A DNA stretch of 45,368 nucleotides from the NCBI GenBank assembly GCA_020851255.1, contig JADZDA010000017.1, positions 1 through 45,368 of the forward strand, written 5' to 3'. The translations under genes and the position numbers were made by a program. This document shows, piece after piece, positions 33,792-41,252 of this stretch; the stretch's first letter is position 1; every line of letters begins with the position of its first letter. This DNA is from Burkholderiales bacterium (lineage in GTDB: Bacteria > Pseudomonadota > Gammaproteobacteria > Burkholderiales > Casimicrobiaceae). The notes under the pieces are model-generated. The model had not been told where the DNA came from. It saw only the letters and a program-made list of their open reading frames with translations, and did no database searches.

Positions 33792-34001
33792 ATGGAAATG
33801 AAACGCCTCTCCGGCGGCAACCTCAGGGCCGCCGGCTACGACGAAGCCGCGCGCAGACTGGTCGTGGAACTCACTTCGGGCACCTACGAATACGCCGGCG
33901 TGTCGCGCGACACCTGGCGTCGGTTCGCGTCGTCGTCCTCGCCCTGGAGTTACTTCCGGGACAACATCGAGGAAGAGTTCGCCGCGAAGCGCGTGCGCTG
34001 A
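33792..34001 (+). CDS. KTSC domain protein
   Basis: 69 residues, matching the small KTSC domain (PF13619): an N-terminal strand with RAAGYDEAARRLVVEL, the GTYEYAGVSRDTWRRF turn-helix, and SPWSYFRDNI at the end. KTSC domains occur alone or beside lysyl-tRNA-synthetase-like and RNA-binding modules; their function is unclear. It diverges from the Yip1 gene with 121 bp between starts and ends ahead of a strong hairpin shared with the convergent hsp20. Confidence 0.75.
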   Translation: MEMKRLSGGNLRAAGYDEAARRLVVELTSGTYEYAGVSRDTWRRFASSSSPWSYFRDNIEEEFAAKRVR

Positions 34002-34056
34002 GCCCCGCGCGGGCCGGCGGCGCGCCCTGGCGTCCCGTCGCGGACGGACGCAGCAC

Positions 34057-34080
34057 GGAGGCCGGGATCGCCCGGCCTCC
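34057..34080. terminator. Bidirectional hairpin between KTSC gene and hsp20
   Basis: Perfect 10-bp stem GGAGGCCGGG / CCCGGCCTCC with an ATCG loop, lying between two convergent genes. There is no long T-run on either side, so it may act as an intrinsic or Rho-assisted bidirectional terminator. Confidence 0.5.
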
Positions 34081-34105
34081 GCGCCTTGCGGCGGTACGGC
34101 GCCGG

Positions 34106-34531
34106 TTACTGGACCGACAGCTTGCGTCCGGCGACGACCGCGCGCTTCGCGAGCTTCAGCTCCAGCACGCCGTTGTCGTATTTCGCCTCGCTCGCGCCCT
34201 CGTCCAGTTCGGACGGCAGCGTGAAGCTCCGGTAGGCGCTGCCGACGTAACGCTCGGTGCGCAGTACGCGCTCGCCGTCCTTCTTCTCGGTCTCGCGCTT
34301 GACTTCGGCACCGATCGTGACTTGGTTGCCCTCGACGGTGACGTGGATGTCGTCCTTCCTGACGCCCGGGATCTCGGCGTGGACGACGTAGCCCTTGTCG
34401 TTCTCGGTCACGTCGATCTTGATCATCGCCGGCGCATCGGCGGACTCGCGGCGGACCGGGGCGAGGAAACCGCGGAACAGTTCGTCGAAACCGGTGCCGG
34501 TGAACGGATCGTAGACTTGCAGTCGGGTCAT
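34106..34531 (-). CDS. Hsp20/alpha-crystallin small heat-shock protein
   Basis: 141 residues. ATP-independent chaperone that holds unfolding proteins. N-terminus MTRLQVYDPF, then an alpha-crystallin domain (about 38-135) with AEIPGVRKDDIHVTVEGNQV, an ERYVGSAYRSFTLP strand and the terminal GVLELKLAKR. Two ATGs, 34537 and 34531, are 6 nt apart. AGGAG lies at the right spacing (7 nt) for 34531 but abuts 34537, so the shorter form is chosen. A textbook sigma-32 promoter lies about 92 bp upstream, and the divergent gap also contains a perfect FNR-like dyad. Confidence 0.93.
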   Translation of the reverse strand: MTRLQVYDPFTGTGFDELFRGFLAPVRRESADAPAMIKIDVTENDKGYVVHAEIPGVRKDDIHVTVEGNQVTIGAEVKRETEKKDGERVLRTERYVGSAYRSFTLPSELDEGASEAKYDNGVLELKLAKRAVVAGRKLSVQ

Positions 34532-34622
34532 GGTCATGCTCCTGGGTCTGGCGGTGTCGGGGTCTGCAAACGCCGGGCACGGAACCGATCCTCCGCCCGG
34601 CCTTGCGCTTGGTGTGCCACAC

Positions 34623-34650
34623 AGATAGGAGCGCTCCGGCGGCTTTCAAG
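34623..34650 (-). promoter_or_regulatory. Sigma-32 (RpoH) promoter of hsp20
   Basis: On the minus strand CTTGAAA (34650-34644) is followed after exactly 13 nt by TCCTATCT (34630-34623). The -35 matches the sigma-32 consensus fully. The -10 matches CCCCATNT at its A, T, T and two C positions. The predicted leader to the hsp20 ATG is about 85 nt. Confidence 0.8.
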
Positions 34651-34727
34651 CCCCCGATGCGAGCGCGGTTAGGCCGGGCGCGGGTTCCTCGCCGCGGAGC
34701 CGTCCGGGTCGGAGCGGGGCGCGGGCC

Positions 34728-34741
34728 TTGACCCGGGTCAA
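34728..34741. promoter_or_regulatory. Perfect FNR/ANR-like palindrome TTGAC-CCGG-GTCAA
   Basis: A perfect 14-bp dyad with the layout of FNR/ANR/DNR boxes (TTGAT-N4-ATCAA) but C/G at the inner positions. Its centre is about 96 bp before the DksA-like ATG. If it is at -41.5, the -10 would fall at 34764-34769, where GACGAT is found, as expected for a class II activated promoter. It may also influence hsp20 on the other side. Confidence 0.6.
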
Positions 34742-34830
34742 CGCGCCGCGCCTGCGCCTCGGCGACGATGGCCGCAGGCGGCGGGCGGCGCGCGTTTCGG
34801 ATGCGCCGGTGCCGTTTGCGGGGATCCCTC

Positions 34831-35226
34831 ATGAGCCGAGCCGAACTGACCGATACCGACCGCCGTCTGCTGGCCGACCGGCTGCGCGCGCGTCACCGCG
34901 AACTCAAGGGAGAGATCCATCGCCAGTTCGCCGACCACGACGACCCGCAGACGATGGCCCTGCGCAACCGGCTCGAGGACACCGACGACTGGGCGGTCGC
35001 CGATTCGATGCAGGGTCTCGACATCGCCATGGTCTCGCGCGACATCTCCGAACTGTCGCAGGTGGAGGCCGCGCTCAAGGGCCTCGCCGACGGCACCTAC
35101 GGCCGATGCGCGGCCTGCGACGAGCCGATTCCCGCGGCCAGGCTGCTCGCCAATCCGGCCGCGGTGCGCTGCATCCGATGCCAGGAAGCGCTCGAGCGGC
35201 GCGGTCCGGGTACGCCGTCGCTGTAG
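34831..35226 (+). CDS. DksA/TraR-family zinc-finger regulator
   Basis: 131 residues. It binds the RNA polymerase secondary channel to tune transcription. The helical hairpin carries a DxxDxA tip motif (D50, D53, A55) like the one DksA needs for activity. The C4 zinc finger is intact: C93, C96, C114, C117 (CAAC...CIRC). It is shorter than E. coli DksA (151) and closer to small DksA-like paralogues. ATG 34831 follows GGGGA with about 8-nt spacing. The FNR-like palindrome and the divergent hsp20 suggest stress- or oxygen-linked expression. Confidence 0.88.
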   Translation: MSRAELTDTDRRLLADRLRARHRELKGEIHRQFADHDDPQTMALRNRLEDTDDWAVADSMQGLDIAMVSRDISELSQVEAALKGLADGTYGRCAACDEPIPAARLLANPAAVRCIRCQEALERRGPGTPSL

Positions 35227-35258
35227 CTTCGCGCCGGCGTCCATCGCCGCCCGCGCGG

Positions 35259-35264
35259 TACAAT
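35259..35264 (+). promoter_or_regulatory. Candidate -10 box (TACAAT) for the aldo/keto reductase gene
   Basis: TACAAT, five of six consensus bases, lies 85 nt before the ATG at 35350. No clear -35 is seen. Confidence 0.4.
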
Positions 35265-35349
35265 CGCCCGACTGCGCGGCGCCCTAAGGGCATCGCGTTC
35301 GCGCGTGCCCCGGCGCAACCGGGCAGCCCCGTCCATTCCCGACGTCAAC

Positions 35350-36333
35350 ATGACCGCGATGCCCTATCGCCGCCTCGGACGCTCCGGCGTCAAGGTGAGC
35401 GCGCTCTCGTTCGGCTCCTGGGTCACCTACGGCAACCAGCTGGGCGAGTCCAGCGCGCGCGAGTGCATGGCCGCCGCATACGATGCCGGCGTCAACTTCT
35501 TCGACAACGCCGAGGTCTACGCGAAGGGCGCCTCCGAGTCGATCATGGGCGAGGTGCTCGCCCGCTCGGGCTGGCGCCGCTCGAGCTATCTCGTGTCGAC
35601 CAAGTTCTACTGGGGCCTCCACGACGGCGTCAACGAGAAGAACACGCTGAACCGCAAGTACCTGATGCAGGCGATCGACGCTTCGCTCGCGCGCCTGAAA
35701 CTCGACTACGTCGACCTGGTCTTCTGCCACCGTCCCGACCCGGACACACCGATCGAGGAGACCGTCCACGCGATGCACGACATGATCGCGTCCGGCAAGG
35801 CGGTCTACTGGGGCACGTCGGAGTGGAGCGCCGAGGAGATCGCACAGGCCTGGCATGTCGCCGAACGCCACCACCTGCACAAACCGGTGATGGAGCAGCC
35901 GCAGTACAACCTGTTCCACCGGGACCGGATGGAGCGCGAGTACGCGCGGGTCTTCCGCGACCTGGGCATCGGCACGACGACCTGGAGCCCGCTCGCCTCG
36001 GGTTTGCTCACCGGCAAGTACAACGACGGCATCCCGCCGGACTCGCGCGGCACGGTCAAGGGATACGAGTGGCTCGCCGAGCGGTTGACCGACGCGCGCA
36101 GGCTCGACGTCGTCCGGCACCTGGCGCCGATCGCGCGCGAACTCGATTGCTCGCTCGCGCAACTCGCGATCGCGTGGTGCCTCAGGAACCCGAACGTATC
36201 GACGGTCATCACCGGCGCGAGCCGGGTCGCCCAGGTGCACGAGAACCTGAAGGCGCTCGACGTGGTGGGCCGCCTGGACGCCGCGATCCTGGCGCGCATC
36301 GACGCCGTGACCGCGCCAGCGGCGGCCCGCTAG
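35350..36333 (+). CDS. Aldo/keto reductase, potassium-channel beta-subunit-like (AKR6 type)
   Basis: 327 residues forming a TIM barrel. The catalytic tetrad is visible: D52 and Y57 in FDNAEVY, K85 in STKFYW, and H127 in VFCHRPD. Beta-subunit-like features are [32 protein letters not shown] and [16 protein letters not shown]. The NADPH site near the C-terminus has [17 protein letters not shown]. It probably reduces aldehydes or ketones; no channel gene is adjacent. It has its own TACAAT box and is followed 38 bp later by the DUF1499 gene. Confidence 0.92.
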   Translation: MTAMPYRRLGRSGVKVSALSFGSWVTYGNQLGESSARECMAAAYDAGVNFFDNAEVYAKGASESIMGEVLARSGWRRSSYLVSTKFYWGLHDGVNEKNTLNRKYLMQAIDASLARLKLDYVDLVFCHRPDPDTPIEETVHAMHDMIASGKAVYWGTSEWSAEEIAQAWHVAERHHLHKPVMEQPQYNLFHRDRMEREYARVFRDLGIGTTTWSPLASGLLTGKYNDGIPPDSRGTVKGYEWLAERLTDARRLDVVRHLAPIARELDCSLAQLAIAWCLRNPNVSTVITGASRVAQVHENLKALDVVGRLDAAILARIDAVTAPAAAR

Positions 36334-36371
36334 CCCGCCGCCGGACGCGCGGACGATCCGCGGGCTCGCCG

Positions 36372-36791
36372 ATGATCCAGTTCCCGGGCTCGCCGCCGGC
36401 CGGACTCGGGCTCGCCTCCGGGCGGCTCGCCCCCTGCCCCGAGCGTCCGAACTGCGTTTCCAGCCGCGCGACGAGCGCGACCCAGGCGGTGGCCCCGCTC
36501 GCCTACGACGGCAGCGCCGACACGGCGTGGCGGCGCCTGTGCGAAGCGGTGCAGGCGCTGGGGCGCGCGACGATCGTCGAGAACGCCCGCGTCGGCGGCA
36601 CGCGCTACCTGCGGGTCGAGTTCCGGTCGTCGCTGCTCGGGTTCGTCGACGACGCCGAGTTCGCGCTCGACGAGGACGCCGAGGTGATCCACGTCCGGTC
36701 CGCCTCGCGGCTCGGCCGCCTCGACTTCGGCGCCAACCGCTCGCGCATCGAGCGGATCCGGTCGGGTGTCTCCCAGGGAGTGCCGCGATGA
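36372..36791 (+). CDS. DUF1499 protein
   Basis: 139 residues. The family opening LAPCPERPNCVSSRA is clear, followed by YDGSADTAWRRLCEAV, TRYLRVEFRSSLLGFVDDAEF and the ending RSASRLGRLDFGANRSRIE. DUF1499 proteins are small, soluble or anchored, and of unknown function. The ATGA overlap (4 bp) with the next gene indicates translational coupling to the ferritin-like/VIT1 transporter. Confidence 0.88.
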   Translation: MIQFPGSPPAGLGLASGRLAPCPERPNCVSSRATSATQAVAPLAYDGSADTAWRRLCEAVQALGRATIVENARVGGTRYLRVEFRSSLLGFVDDAEFALDEDAEVIHVRSASRLGRLDFGANRSRIERIRSGVSQGVPR

Positions 36792-37831
36792 ATCCGCTGG
36801 AGAGCTGGAACGAGGAGCAGCGGTCGGCGTACCTGTACCGCGCCTGCTCTCAGGCGGAGGAAGGGACCGTGCGCGCCGAGCTCTTCCGGCGGCTCGCCGG
36901 CGAGGCCGAGGCGCAGGCGGCGATCTGGCGCGCACAGCTCACGGCGCGCGGACATCCGGCGCCCGGACCGTTCGTCCCGGATACCAGGACGCGCATGGTG
37001 GCGCGCCTGGTCGAGTGGATGGGCCCGAGGCCGCTGCGCGGCGTGCTCGCGGCGATGAAGGTCCGCGGCATGGCGATCTACGGCACCTCGGCGGCCAACG
37101 ACGCCGTGCACCTGCCGCCGGTCGCCGGCGGTGCGCCCGAGCGCCGCCACCGGGGCCTGGGCAGCGGCGGCAACCTGCGCGCCGCGGTGTTCGGCGTCAA
37201 CGACGGCCTGGTCTCGAACGCGAGCCTGATCCTCGGCGTCGCCGGCGCCTCCAGCGACCCGAAGACCATCGTGCTCGCCGGCGTCGCCGGTCTCGCCGCC
37301 GGTGCGTTCTCGATGGCGGTCGGCGAGTACGTGTCGGTGCGCTCCCAGCGCGAACTCTACGAATACCAGATCGCGCTCGAACGCGAGGAACTCGCGCAGT
37401 ATCCGGAGGCCGAGGCCCAGGAACTCGCGATCATCTACGCGGCGAAGGGCATCCCCAAGCGGCAGGCCGAGCAGGTCGCGCAGCGGCTGGTCGCCGATCC
37501 CGAGCACGCGCTCGACACGCTCGCACGCGAGGAACTGGGACTCAATCCCGCCGAACTGGGCTCGCCGATCGGCGCGGGCGCGTCGAGCTTCGCCGCGTTC
37601 GCCGCCGGCGCGCTGCTGCCGCTGCTCCCGTTCCTCTTCTCCGCCGGCGACCGTGCGCTCGCGATCGCCATCGCGGTGACCGCGGTCGCGCTGTTCTCGA
37701 TCGGCGCGACACTGTCGCTGTTCACCGGCAAGGGCGCGCTCCGCTCCGGCCTGCGGATGCTCGCGCTGGGCGCGGCCGCCGGCGCGGTCACCTGGACCAT
37801 CGGCAAGCTCGCCGGCGTGGCCGTCGGCTGA
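36788..37831 (+). CDS. Ferritin-like/VIT1-CCC1 family metal transporter
   Basis: 347 residues. The N-terminal 95 residues form a helical ferritin/rubrerythrin-like domain (YLYRACSQAEEGTVRAELFR...). The C-terminal VIT1/CCC1 transporter domain (from about 127) has AAVFGVNDGLVSNASLILGV, GAFSMAVGEYVSVRSQREL and three further hydrophobic helices. The VIT metal-binding loop EREELAQYPEAEAQEL is Glu-rich, as expected for iron or manganese handling. In related proteins the ferritin-like domain senses or binds iron. Here the position expected to be the ExxH histidine reads EAEAQ, suggesting a degraded site. It overlaps both neighbours (4 bp and 1 bp). Confidence 0.88.
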   Translation: MNPLESWNEEQRSAYLYRACSQAEEGTVRAELFRRLAGEAEAQAAIWRAQLTARGHPAPGPFVPDTRTRMVARLVEWMGPRPLRGVLAAMKVRGMAIYGTSAANDAVHLPPVAGGAPERRHRGLGSGGNLRAAVFGVNDGLVSNASLILGVAGASSDPKTIVLAGVAGLAAGAFSMAVGEYVSVRSQRELYEYQIALEREELAQYPEAEAQELAIIYAAKGIPKRQAEQVAQRLVADPEHALDTLAREELGLNPAELGSPIGAGASSFAAFAAGALLPLLPFLFSAGDRALAIAIAVTAVALFSIGATLSLFTGKGALRSGLRMLALGAAAGAVTWTIGKLAGVAVG

Positions 37832-39027
37832 TGGCGCACGGGCGCGCGGCCGCGCTGACGCTCGGGCCCGGCCGCGACAAGTCGCTGCGGCAACGCCATC
37901 CCTGGATCTGGTCGGGCGCGGTCGCGCGCGTCGACGGCAGCCCGGCGGCGGGCGACACCGTCGTGGTCCGCGCGCACGACGGTGCTTTCCTCGCGTGGGC
38001 AGCCTACTCTCCCGCCTCGCAGCTGCGGGCGCGGGTCTGGACTTTCGACGACGAGCCGGTCGACGAGGCGTTCTTCGCGCGGCGGATCGGCGCCTCGGTC
38101 AGGCGGCGCGCGGCGCTGCTCGACGCGGAACATACGGCCTGCCGCCTCGTCCACGGCGAGTCCGACGGACTGCCGGGCGTCGTGGCGGACCGCTACGGCG
38201 ACCTCGTCGTCGTGCAACTCACCGCTGCCGGCGCCGAACGCTGGCGCGATCCGCTCGTCGACTTGCTCGTCGGCGCGACCGGCGCGACCGCCGTGGTCGA
38301 GCGTTCCGACGCGGACGTCCGCGCCCTCGAGGGACTCGCGCCGCGTACCGGCGTGCTCCGCGGTGCGGTCGACGGACCGGTCGCGATCGTCGAGGACGGC
38401 CTCGCCTACCGCGTCGACGCGCTCGCCGGCCAGAAGACCGGCTTCTACCTGGACCAGCGCGACAACCGGCGACGGGTCCGGGATCTCGCGCGCGGCCGCG
38501 ACGTGCTCAACGCGTTCTGCTACACCGGCGGCTACACGCTGGCCGCCCACGCGGGCGGCGCCGCGTCGTCGGTTTCGATCGACAGCTCCGCCGAGGCGAT
38601 CGGGCTCGCGCGCTCGAACCTCGCCGCCAATCCGTCGATCCGGGCCGCGGACGCGAGCTGGCGGACCGCCGACGTCTTCACCGAGTTGCGCAAGCTGCGC
38701 GACCACGCGCGGCGCTTCGGGCTCATCGTGCTCGACCCGCCCAAGTTCGCGCCGACCGCCGCGCACGCCGCGCGCGCGGCGCGGGCCTACAAGGACATCA
38801 ACCTGCTCGCGCTCAAGCTCCTCGAGCCCGGCGGGCTGCTCGCGACGTTCAGTTGCTCGGGCGGGGTGTCGGCCGAGCTCTTCCGCAAGATCGTCGCCGG
38901 CGCCGCCGTCGACGCGAACGTCGACGCCGCGGTGATCGCCCCGCTCGCCGCGAGCGCCGACCACCCGGTGTCGCTCGCGTTTCCCGAAGGCGAGTACCTG
39001 AAGGGACTGCTGGTCGAACGACGGTAG
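37831..39027 (+). CDS. rlmI: Class I 23S rRNA (cytosine-5) methyltransferase RlmI-like
   Basis: 398 residues. The N-terminal PUA domain has LGPGRDKSLRQRHPWIWSGA. A linker (VHGESDGLPGVVADRYGD) leads to the SAM-dependent methyltransferase with GQKTGFYLDQRDNR, VLNAFCYTGGYTL, the adenine-binding region FGLIVLDPPKFAP and a Cys in FSCSGGV. This matches RlmI, which methylates C1962 of 23S rRNA in E. coli. The ATG overlaps the transporter stop by one base (TGATG), so it is probably co-translated although unrelated in function. Confidence 0.92.
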   Translation: MAHGRAAALTLGPGRDKSLRQRHPWIWSGAVARVDGSPAAGDTVVVRAHDGAFLAWAAYSPASQLRARVWTFDDEPVDEAFFARRIGASVRRRAALLDAEHTACRLVHGESDGLPGVVADRYGDLVVVQLTAAGAERWRDPLVDLLVGATGATAVVERSDADVRALEGLAPRTGVLRGAVDGPVAIVEDGLAYRVDALAGQKTGFYLDQRDNRRRVRDLARGRDVLNAFCYTGGYTLAAHAGGAASSVSIDSSAEAIGLARSNLAANPSIRAADASWRTADVFTELRKLRDHARRFGLIVLDPPKFAPTAAHAARAARAYKDINLLALKLLEPGGLLATFSCSGGVSAELFRKIVAGAAVDANVDAAVIAPLAASADHPVSLAFPEGEYLKGLLVERR

Positions 39028-39105
39028 CGACACGCGCGGGTTCGCGGAAGCAGGCGGGATCGCGATCGGCGCCACGGCCGCTGGCGAAGCGCGCGCGGCA
39101 CGGGC

Positions 39106-39111
39106 TACAAT
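39106..39111 (+). promoter_or_regulatory. Candidate -10 box (TACAAT) for the UDP-sugar decarboxylase gene
   Basis: TACAAT lies 29 nt before the ATG at 39141, in the 113-bp gap after rlmI. No clear -35. Confidence 0.4.
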
Positions 39112-39140
39112 CGCGCGGCTCCCGACAGCGTCCGATCCCG

Positions 39141-40124
<984 letters not shown>

Positions 40125-40125
40125 G

Positions 40126-40156
40126 CCGGCGCGGCGCCGGTCGGCCTTGCGCCGAC
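40126..40156 (+). terminator. Two adjoining hairpins after the UXS gene
   Basis: CCGGCGC-G-GCGCCGG (40126-40140) is followed immediately by GTCGGC-CTTGC-GCCGAC (40140-40156), starting just past the stop codon. No T-run follows, so intrinsic termination is uncertain. Confidence 0.35.
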
Positions 40157-40257
40157 TTCCGCGTGAGTTCGGCGAAGGGTGCACCTGGCGGCCCATCGTC
40201 GTCGCTCCTCCGATCTCGATGGACGGACATCGCGCTCAGGTCCGTTGGTTCGGTGCG

Positions 40258-40410
40258 GGTCCCATCCCGGCTGCCGTCGTCGACCACGACCAGCTCGGCG
40301 TCCTCGACGACCCCGAACACCTGCTCGACGATCTCGGCGATCGCCGTGTCTATGCTCGCCTCCTCGTTGCAGGCGGGCATGACGACGGACAGCGCGACAC
40401 CGGGATTCAT
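40258..40410 (-). pseudogene. Truncated family 2 glycosyltransferase remnant
   Basis: From ATG 40410, 51 residues read as the start of a GT-A (family 2) glycosyltransferase: ALSVVMPACNEEASI, then ELVVVDDGSRDGT, the UDP-sugar-binding DDGS motif. After this the similarity stops. The frame continues into Arg/Pro-rich text and runs antisense into the UXS gene, with no DxD, ED or QxxRW motif in any minus frame that I can find. A TATCAT -10-like box (40450-40455) remains 40 nt upstream. This looks like a 3'-deleted gene whose break point is near 40257. Confidence 0.7.
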
Positions 40411-40449
40411 CGACGGACGCGCGACCGGGGTCGCGAAGGACGGGGCGTC

Positions 40450-40455
40450 ATGATA
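40450..40455 (-). promoter_or_regulatory. Candidate -10 box (TATCAT) of the glycosyltransferase remnant
   Basis: TATCAT on the minus strand, 40 nt before the remnant's ATG. It sits between that ATG and the psiF-side terminator, so the dead gene may still be transcribed. Confidence 0.35.
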
Positions 40456-40476
40456 AGCGAGCGGCGCGCGACGGCG

Positions 40477-40513
40477 AAAAAAAGAGGCCGTCCCCGGTCA
40501 CCCGGGAACGGCC
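40477..40513 (-). terminator. Strong Rho-independent terminator of the PsiF-type gene
   Basis: On the minus strand a 12-bp arm GGCCGTTCCCGG, a short loop and CCGGGGACGGCC (one mismatch) are followed by TC and seven T (40483-40477). This is the clearest intrinsic terminator in the window. It lies 55-91 bp past the stop of the PsiF-type gene. Confidence 0.85.
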
Positions 40514-40524
40514 CTCCGCTTTCG

Positions 40525-40553
40525 GGGCCGGGCGGACAGGAGACGCCCGGCCC
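40525..40553 (-). terminator. Second perfect hairpin ahead of the psiF terminator
   Basis: Perfect 10-bp stem GGGCCGGGCG / CGCCCGGCCC with a 9-nt loop, between the gene's stop and the T-tract terminator. It may stabilise the mRNA 3' end or act as a backup terminator. Confidence 0.5.
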
Positions 40554-40567
40554 GATTCGTGATCGGA

Positions 40568-40939
40568 TCAGCCCGACAGGCAGCTCGACATGAACTTCTT
40601 GCGCTCGTCCCCCTTCATCTCGCCGGCCTTGGCGTTGCAGGATTTCATCTTTTCCTGCTGCGTCATCTTCACCGCCGGCGCATCCTTGCCCGACAGGCAG
40701 GCGCTCATGAACTCCTTGCGCTTGTCGCCGGACATGCCTTCGGCCTTCTTGTTGCAGTCCTTCATCCGTTCCTGCTGAGGATTGGCCGCCTTGGCCGTGT
40801 CCGCGGCCTTGGGCGCCGGCGCGGTCGTGGTCGAGGCTTTGGCCGTGTCGGCGGCCTTCGGCGGATCGGCCGAGAGCGCCGGCAGCGAGGTCAGGCACGC
40901 GAACGCCCCGGCAAGGGCGAGAGCGGAAAGACGGATCAT
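40568..40939 (-). CDS. PsiF-repeat secreted protein
   Basis: 123 residues. Signal peptide LSALALAGAFACLTSLPALSA, a linker with two copies of KAADTAKA, then two PsiF repeats (PF07769): QQERMKDCNKKAEGMSGDKR with EFMSACLSGK, and QQEKMKSCNAKAGEMKGDER with KFMSSCLSG. The paired cysteines of each repeat probably form disulfides in the periplasm. In E. coli psiF is phosphate-starvation-inducible; the function is unknown. On the minus strand TTGCGT-N18-TAGACT (41101-41072) may be its promoter, with a leader of about 125 nt. No pho box was recognised. Confidence 0.88.
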   Translation of the reverse strand: MIRLSALALAGAFACLTSLPALSADPPKAADTAKASTTTAPAPKAADTAKAANPQQERMKDCNKKAEGMSGDKRKEFMSACLSGKDAPAVKMTQQEKMKSCNAKAGEMKGDERKKFMSSCLSG

Positions 40940-41252
40940 CGAAAGCTCCTGGATCGAAATGGCGGACGGGGAGTCGTGGCGGTCGGTCGCGAGCCTGCGC
41001 AGCGACCACCCGGGGCGACCGGATTCGCAGACCCGGGGCGTCCCCGCGGCTGGGCGCCACGGACACGGTCGAGTCTACGGAAGCCACAACGGGCGACGCA
41101 ACGAAATCGACGACCGGGGACGCGCGCTTGTTGCAACGGCGGCCTATTGCACCGCATCATGCCTCTGGGCGCGTGCCCCACCGTGGCGTGACAGCCGCAG
41201 CGATCACGTGTAAGCTATTGTTTTTTCGCATATCACATCTTCGGGAGCTTCC
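40940..41252. other. 313-bp divergent intergenic region (PsiF gene / aroG)
   Basis: Contains no gene I can support. It holds the candidate psiF promoter (41072-41101, minus) and the candidate aroG promoter (41189-41217, plus). A TTGTTGCAAC stretch near 41130 lies between them, and an AT-rich leader with a six-T run (41221-41226) follows just before aroG. Confidence 0.5.
41189..41217 (+). promoter_or_regulatory. Candidate sigma-70 promoter of aroG
   Basis: GTGACA (41189-41194, 5/6 to TTGACA) and TAAGCT (41212-41217, 3/6 to TATAAT) are separated by 17 nt. The start codon lies 36 nt beyond the -10. Confidence 0.45.

Noticed and set aside
33671-33820. Longer version of the Yip1 protein starting at 33820
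   Set aside because: The extra 50 residues are Arg/Pro-rich, antisense to the KTSC gene start and cross a TATACT promoter-like box.
34540-34622. RNA thermometer (ROSE or fourU) in the hsp20 leader
   Set aside because: No U-rich anti-Shine-Dalgarno segment is visible in the predicted leader; the sigma-32 promoter alone explains heat control.
41189-41211. CRP-like site from GTGACA ... GATCACG ahead of aroG
   Set aside because: Spacing between half-sites is too long for TGTGA-N6-TCACA; GTGACA fits a -35 hexamer better.
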